Assembly (NCBI GenBank): GCA_001600415.1
Contig: BCJX01000002.1
Span: 3,303,165-3,367,164, forward strand
DNA length: 64,000 nt
Direction: 5' to 3'
Source: Pascua guehoae
Lineage: Eukaryota > Basidiomycota > Tremellomycetes > Trichosporonales > Trichosporonaceae
Made by a program: the position numbers and the translations under genes. Of the stretch, positions 59,701 to 64,000 are shown one piece after another. The notes under the pieces were generated by a model. It was not told the DNA's origin. It ran no database searches and worked only from the letters and a program-made list of their open reading frames with translations. Within the stretch, counting starts at the first letter, position 1. Every line of letters starts with the position of its first letter.

Positions 59701-62700
59701 TAGAATGTTGGATGGTTTGAGATCTGTGGAGCTTAGCACAGTGCCCAGCCGCCCTAAGCTCACCTCGATGGACAATACCCAGCGACGACATGTGCGCGAG
59801 CGCATGAAGAATCTGGACGAAAAGGCGCCACGCCTCGTCTTCCGACAGCCCGGCCGTAATGGCTTCTCTGAGCGTTTGCTGAATAGTGAGCTTGCGATAT
59901 AGGCGTCACAGCTCACCTTTTCGACAAACTCCATCTGGATGTACAAGATGCGCTGCACCGAGCCATCATCCGTCGTCGCGTCCGTGGCCGACCAAGACGG
60001 TCTGCTCGGGGTGGACTTAACGATAGCCTTGGCTTTGGAGTTTCTCCTCAGCTCTGATGCAGAGGGATCAGCGACAGTGTCGGCACTATCATGGCTCTCG
60101 TCGTAGTCGCTGTCGTCGTCGGATTCATCATCATCGTCATCATCATCATCATCATCGTCGTCGTCGTCATCGTCGTCCGCGAAGCGGATGCGCGGAAACG
60201 ATGCACTCCGCGAGTGATCGCGAGTCGAAATGGAGAGGTCGTCAAAGTTAACTGCAAAAATGTCCTCGCTCTCCGACGATACGGCTGATGTGGTCGATGT
60301 TATTGAGCTTTCCAGGTCCTCTCCCATTGGCGGCGTCGGCGGCCCTACTTCCTCCAGCCAACAACTGTAGTACCGCACAATATACTGGTGGCTGACACGC
60401 GAGAGGCTGTTCACTTCGCGGAGGACACGGTTGACATTGTCCTCGGGCCGGAGTTTGATCTTCTCTGAATGGGTCAGCAAAGATTGAGGGTCGTCGACCC
60501 ACTGATCGCGTATGGCCGTTCATCCAACTTGTTCCTGGCCTTGACAACCTCGCCGAAGCCGCCTTTACCCTGGGCGTCAGCTTGAAACTGTACCGCACGG
60601 CAGATCACGGGCAGCTCACCAAAAACTCGACCTCTTCAAAGTCTGCCCTGTAACGGGAGTATCGCAGAGCACCGCTGCCTGAACCCGCAGGCATGTACCC
60701 TTGCAAGCCACGGCCGTACTGCGGAGAACGGCCAAACATGTCCTGGTGGAAGCTCGATGCAGAGGATGGTGGAGCCGAACCGGAGCCAGGGATTATGACT
60801 GAGTGTCAGCTGAGTTATTTCCAAGTGGAATCCAGCTTACCAGATGGCGCATTTGGACGACGAGTGAGCTCGTCTTCTGGAGCGCGTAACCTGGACAGTG
60901 CCTCTTCGGCCGTGATGCGCTTCTTGGGGTTTGGATTGAGTAGGCCGGTGAGCAGCTCCATGAGGGAAGACGAGACGCCACCAGGCGAGTTCTGGAGAAG
61001 TGTGTGAAGGTTGGGGTACGTCCAGAGGCACTGGCGACCAAACAGCATCTGCAAGAGGATGAGGCCGGCGTGCCACAGATCGCGTTTGGGAGAGTATGAG
61101 TAAGGGGATTCGATCTCGTCTGGCGAGAGCCTGATGGGTTAGCCGAGAATGGACATTGAACCCACCAAGACTCGGGATACCCTTCCTCTGCAATCTTGAG
61201 AAATGGGTTTGAGCGGTGGTACTCGATGATGCGGCGCGCATAGCTAGTGCCCGAGAGCTTGAGGCAGACCTCGCCATTCTGGTTACCAGGAGACACCAAG
61301 ATGAGGTCGGTGTCAAGTTCTGTTGTAAGCCGCATGGAAGACAAGGCGGAACTCACGCTTCTGGGTGGCATGGTGCCTATGCAAGTCTGCGAGGCCGTTC
61401 AAGATTTGAGCCATGAAGTCCTGCATGTAAGCTTGCCTCTTGTATAGAGTTCGTTAGAGTAGCTTACCCTGGCCCGCTCCTCTCCGAACCCCTCGTTCGG
61501 GAGCCAAGTCTTGAGCCTTCCTCCGTCCACCACGCGTTCGACGACAATGAAGAGTCGCGACCACCCCTTGGGGCTCTTATCTTGATGTGTAGCATAGATG
61601 CGCGCGACATTCGCGGACCGCACCTCACGGAGCCGATTGACCTCGCTCTGGAAGGTGTCGACTCGTTTCTTGCCGTGATTGGAAGAGTAGTAAGGCTTGC
61701 TAAAGTCGATGACGACCACGTTGACGGTGGGAATGTTGGACTTTACAAACTCTGCGCCGCTAGTATTAACAACTGGTTCAGCCGCATAAGTCGTCCAGAG
61801 CGCCTCTCGCCGACCACCATAGAGGGCCCACTTGGCCCATGCGCCGTGGTACCCATCGATAGCAATGGGCTCGTCAAGTGTCAGGTCACGCGTCTCCAGC
61901 TCGCCATCCGCCAGTGCTGCTAGCTGCTCTTCCCTCTGCCGGGCGATCATCTCTGCTTCAGCTTGACGCGCTCGTTCTTCCTTGCGCGTCGTGTCCAGAA
62001 TGATCCGCTCGTTTAGCAGACGATCCTGCTCGGCCGCAAGTTTGAGAAGACGTTCACGCTCTGCCTGCGACTGTGCCTCCTCTGCCTGATGGGTTAGCCT
62101 CATTCAGCAGCAGATAGATAACCCACAGCCCTCTGCGCTTCTTCTCGTTGCGCCATTTCCTCCATCAGCGTCGGCTCTGGCTCTCCCGGCTTTGGTAGTG
62201 GGATGTGGTTCACCGAGATCCATTCCCGGACCATGTCTGCAAGCTGGCGTCAGCTTGGAAGTCATTAGATTAAGCTTACATCAAAGATCATCGGCGCACC
62301 GACGCTCGCCTTAGCCTTTTCCTGCACGAGCTTTGTGAGGGTGCGCACATGGTTGGCAGTGAGCTTGATTGGTTCAATGATGGATATTGGGGGTGGTTGA
62401 TCGGGGTAGTGCTGGGGAAGACGTCAGCCACGAGGTTTGATGCGAAGGGGGAGTGTTTAACAAGCCCAGGGCTTCCGAGGAAGGGCAGACAAGGTGACAC
62501 CTAGGAAAGGCAATATCGTTTTGTGGGGTAATCCTTTATCGCACTGGCATCTCTGACGGTGCTCACTTTTGTCATGCGACCCTTGAGCTTTACGCTCACG
62601 CGAGGGTCCTCGGCGGCGCGGAGCGACACCTCCCACCAGCCTTGCTCGCCTTCTGTTCCCCATGCTGTCCGCTTGGGCGGAATGTCATGCCAGTCATCCT

Positions 62701-63031
62701 GAGTGTTAGTGATCATTCCAGCTTGGAAGTGCACGGGTTGGGCGGGGGTGGATCGCGGGGGTGGTCTCCTTCCACAACATCCAACGATAAGAACGTCCTG
62801 CTCTTGCTGGTGCGCTGGCTCGGCTTCACTACAAGCTCCAGGTGATCATCGTGTTTCACCACATGGTAATATGCCTAGTGTTGCAGAGCTCTGGGCTCGT
62901 GCAAACGGCGCACGGCCCAGCTCCAAGCGCGCGCTTCGGAGCTTGCTCCGTACAAGCTCGGTGCTCACCTCGAAGATTGCGCGGAGAGCTTCGAGCTCTT
63001 CTTCTTGGACAGCCTTATTAGGCTCCGGCAT
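56777..63031 (-). CDS. GCN2: eIF2-alpha kinase Gcn2
   Basis: Twenty-six exons from ATG 63031 to TAG 56777 join in phase to 1637 residues, the usual size of the family. In order: an RWD domain (1-145) that binds Gcn1; a charged helical linker; a degenerate kinase domain (about 230-520, with RDLWHAGLILLQMLFGRQ); the true kinase (about 575-985) with GKGGFGEVVKARN, catalytic Lys in YAIKKIK, HRDLKPSN, DFGLS and the C-lobe ADMYSLGIIFFEM; a histidyl-tRNA synthetase-like domain (about 990-1460, with FDIVSPIRSP, GGRYDWLLEHF and RCDVYVSS); and a C-terminal ribosome- and dimer-binding part. Uncharged tRNA binding activates the kinase, which phosphorylates eIF2-alpha and lowers translation. An insert in the kinase N-lobe holds 17 consecutive Asp. 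Two exons are short: exon 6 (64 nt) and the last (27 nt). The 42-base intron 57891-57850 removes an in-frame TAG. Confidence 0.96.
60127..60177. repeat. GAT/GAC triplet repeat encoding 17 Asp in Gcn2
   Basis: Seventeen consecutive aspartate codons (GAT or GAC on the minus strand) lie in the insert between early strands of the Gcn2 kinase N-lobe, about residues 700-717, followed by further Asp/Glu/Ser residues. Confidence 0.95.
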
Positions 63032-63495
63032 GAGTCATATCTGGATCTTCGCGGTGGTAAATAAGAGAGAAAAGGGGAGCGTGGAGGAAGAGCAGGGCGA
63101 TGCGCTGCTCTTTGGGTGGTGAAGAGAGAGAATGCAAAGGTTGGGTTGCTATTGTTTCAGCATGCATACTGCCAGCCAAGAAAGGTTGCAACTGAACTGC
63201 GCGCGCGCGGTGGGTGACGTCCCAGGCACCACAATCACGTGATCCGATTAGAGTGGAGGTGGAGGTGACTCGAGATTCCCCCCCTCATCATGTTGGTTTG
63301 TTTCCCATCCCGACTCGAGTCATTGCAACAACCAACTAGCCGTTATCTTTTCACTTCGACTCGACTCCTTATCCCCATCGCATAATTTATCCGCGGAGAT
63401 CGCGGGTGACATCTTCTAGACCCTTGACAACCAGGCCAACGATACTTCCAGGCCCTAAACGCCTACTGCTCGTTGACAACCACTTGGGAACTGCC
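63032..63495. promoter_or_regulatory. divergent promoter region of GCN2 and the HAD hydrolase gene
   Basis: The 464 bases lie between two outward-facing start codons. They contain TCACGTGA (63235-63242, a palindromic bHLH-type E-box), TGACGTC (about 63215-63221, bZIP/CRE-like) and the palindrome GACTCGAGTC (63312-63321). These are consensus matches only. Confidence 0.45.
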
Positions 63496-64000
63496 ATGCC
63501 ACGCGTGTCCACACCCGTCCGGCTCGTGCTCTTTGATGTCTTTGGTATGCACTAATATTATGTATTCATGTCCTGTAGCTGATTGCAGACACGCTCTGCA
63601 CACCACGCATACCTGTCCACGAACAGTATGCTTTGGAGGCTCACCGCGCGGGCATCAAGTCTGTCACGCCGCAATCGGTGCGGGCAGGGTTCAAGCCCGG
63701 TGAGTGGGTGTTTGGGCGTCGCACAAGCTACGACATGGAGAGGGGGGGTACAGGGTTGTCGTTGTGAGCGATTACACACTGTGCTATTACATCTCCTTCC
63801 CCAATATGACGTGACTCTGTGCAGGTTTACTTACTCTCAGCGTTCAAGGAAATGTTGGCCGCGCATCCACTCTATGGGAAACACTCTAACCCTCCCTTAA
63901 CACCAGAGGTGTGGTGGGGGACCCTGATCCGCAATTGTCTACGACACGCAGGTGCAGGCGAACGTGGTGGGTATGAAGCGCCCCTGGCCACGTACCCGCA
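63496..64000 (+). CDS. HAD-superfamily hydrolase (HDHD3-like), 5' part, truncated by window edge
   Basis: Exons 63496-63544, 63589-63699 and 63841 onward join in phase and give about 107 residues before the window ends. The first HAD motif is VRLVLFDVFDTL (DxxxT form, catalytic Asp near residue 14), completed across the first splice. It continues with CTPRIPVHEQYALEAHRAGI, then FKPAFKEMLAAHPLYGK and PEVWWGTLIRNCLRHAG, which align with the cap region of HDHD3-type haloacid dehalogenase-like phosphatases. The substrate is unknown. The intron acceptor at 63840 was chosen over GTGCAG at 63823 because only it keeps the frame into the conserved FK segment. It is divergent from GCN2. Confidence 0.85.

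Noticed and set aside
62412..62566. An extra exon encoding VSPCLPFLGSPGL between the second and third GCN2 exons
   Set aside because: Skipping it gives a K-HYPDQPPP junction that matches the RWD domain length; including it would insert 13 residues before the conserved YP(D) segment.
1..64000. CRISPR array, bacterial operon or phage system
   Set aside because: All confirmed genes are spliced eukaryotic genes, and the tandem repeats have no spacer structure.

Overview
The window is nuclear DNA from an intron-rich, GC-rich fungus. A basidiomycete of the Tremellomycetes, perhaps Trichosporonales, fits best: introns are mostly 34-80 nt with GTGAGT/GTAAGT donors and CTGAC/CTAAC-like branch points, some genes carry up to 25 introns, and the gene set is typically fungal (Cln-type cyclin, Zn2Cys6 factor, Dal5-like transporter, Spc105/Spc7 kinetochore protein). 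This placement is an inference from gene structure; no rRNA or mitochondrial marker is present. All multi-exon models below were built by hand, and every junction keeps the reading frame.

The left half is gene-poor. Bases 1-414 hold a decayed class C beta-lactamase-like gene on the minus strand. About 13.7 kb follow with no recognisable gene, only simple repeats and one unusually long but unrecognised open frame. Next come a conserved-looking 652-residue protein of unknown function (minus, 14120-16151), a U2 snRNA gene (minus, about 17860-18043), and another roughly 7-9 kb with no clear gene, apart from a possible two-exon 52-residue ORF. Then come a G1-type cyclin (27426-28858) and the mitochondrial i-AAA protease Yme1 (29853-33077), followed by a third empty stretch (33.1-38.6 kb).

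From 38.6 kb on the window is densely coding. A Zn2Cys6 transcription factor (38583-40987) lies head-to-tail with an ACS-family (allantoate permease-like) MFS transporter (42113-43909). The 1.1 kb between them holds six copies of CGGAGCT/AGCTCCG, two of them in an inverted repeat, which suggests a local regulatory pair. Then follow the proteasome base subunit Rpn2 (44500-47725), complex I subunit NDUFS4 (minus, 48521-49626, with a 47-N assembly gap in its intron) and the Mediator kinase Cdk8/Ssn3 (minus, 49932-51689). Cdk8 is divergent from the kinetochore scaffold KNL1/Spc105 (52126-56632), which carries SILK and RVSF PP1-docking motifs and a 69-bp MELT-like repeat array. KNL1 converges on the eIF2-alpha kinase Gcn2 (minus, 56777-63031, 26 exons, 1637 residues). 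A HAD-family hydrolase (HDHD3-like) starts divergently at 63496 and runs off the right edge.

Most genes are housekeeping or cell-cycle genes without an operon-like relationship. The one pairing that suggests shared function is the transcription factor with its neighbouring transporter. No CRISPR array, tRNA, intact transposon or bacterial-type system was found.
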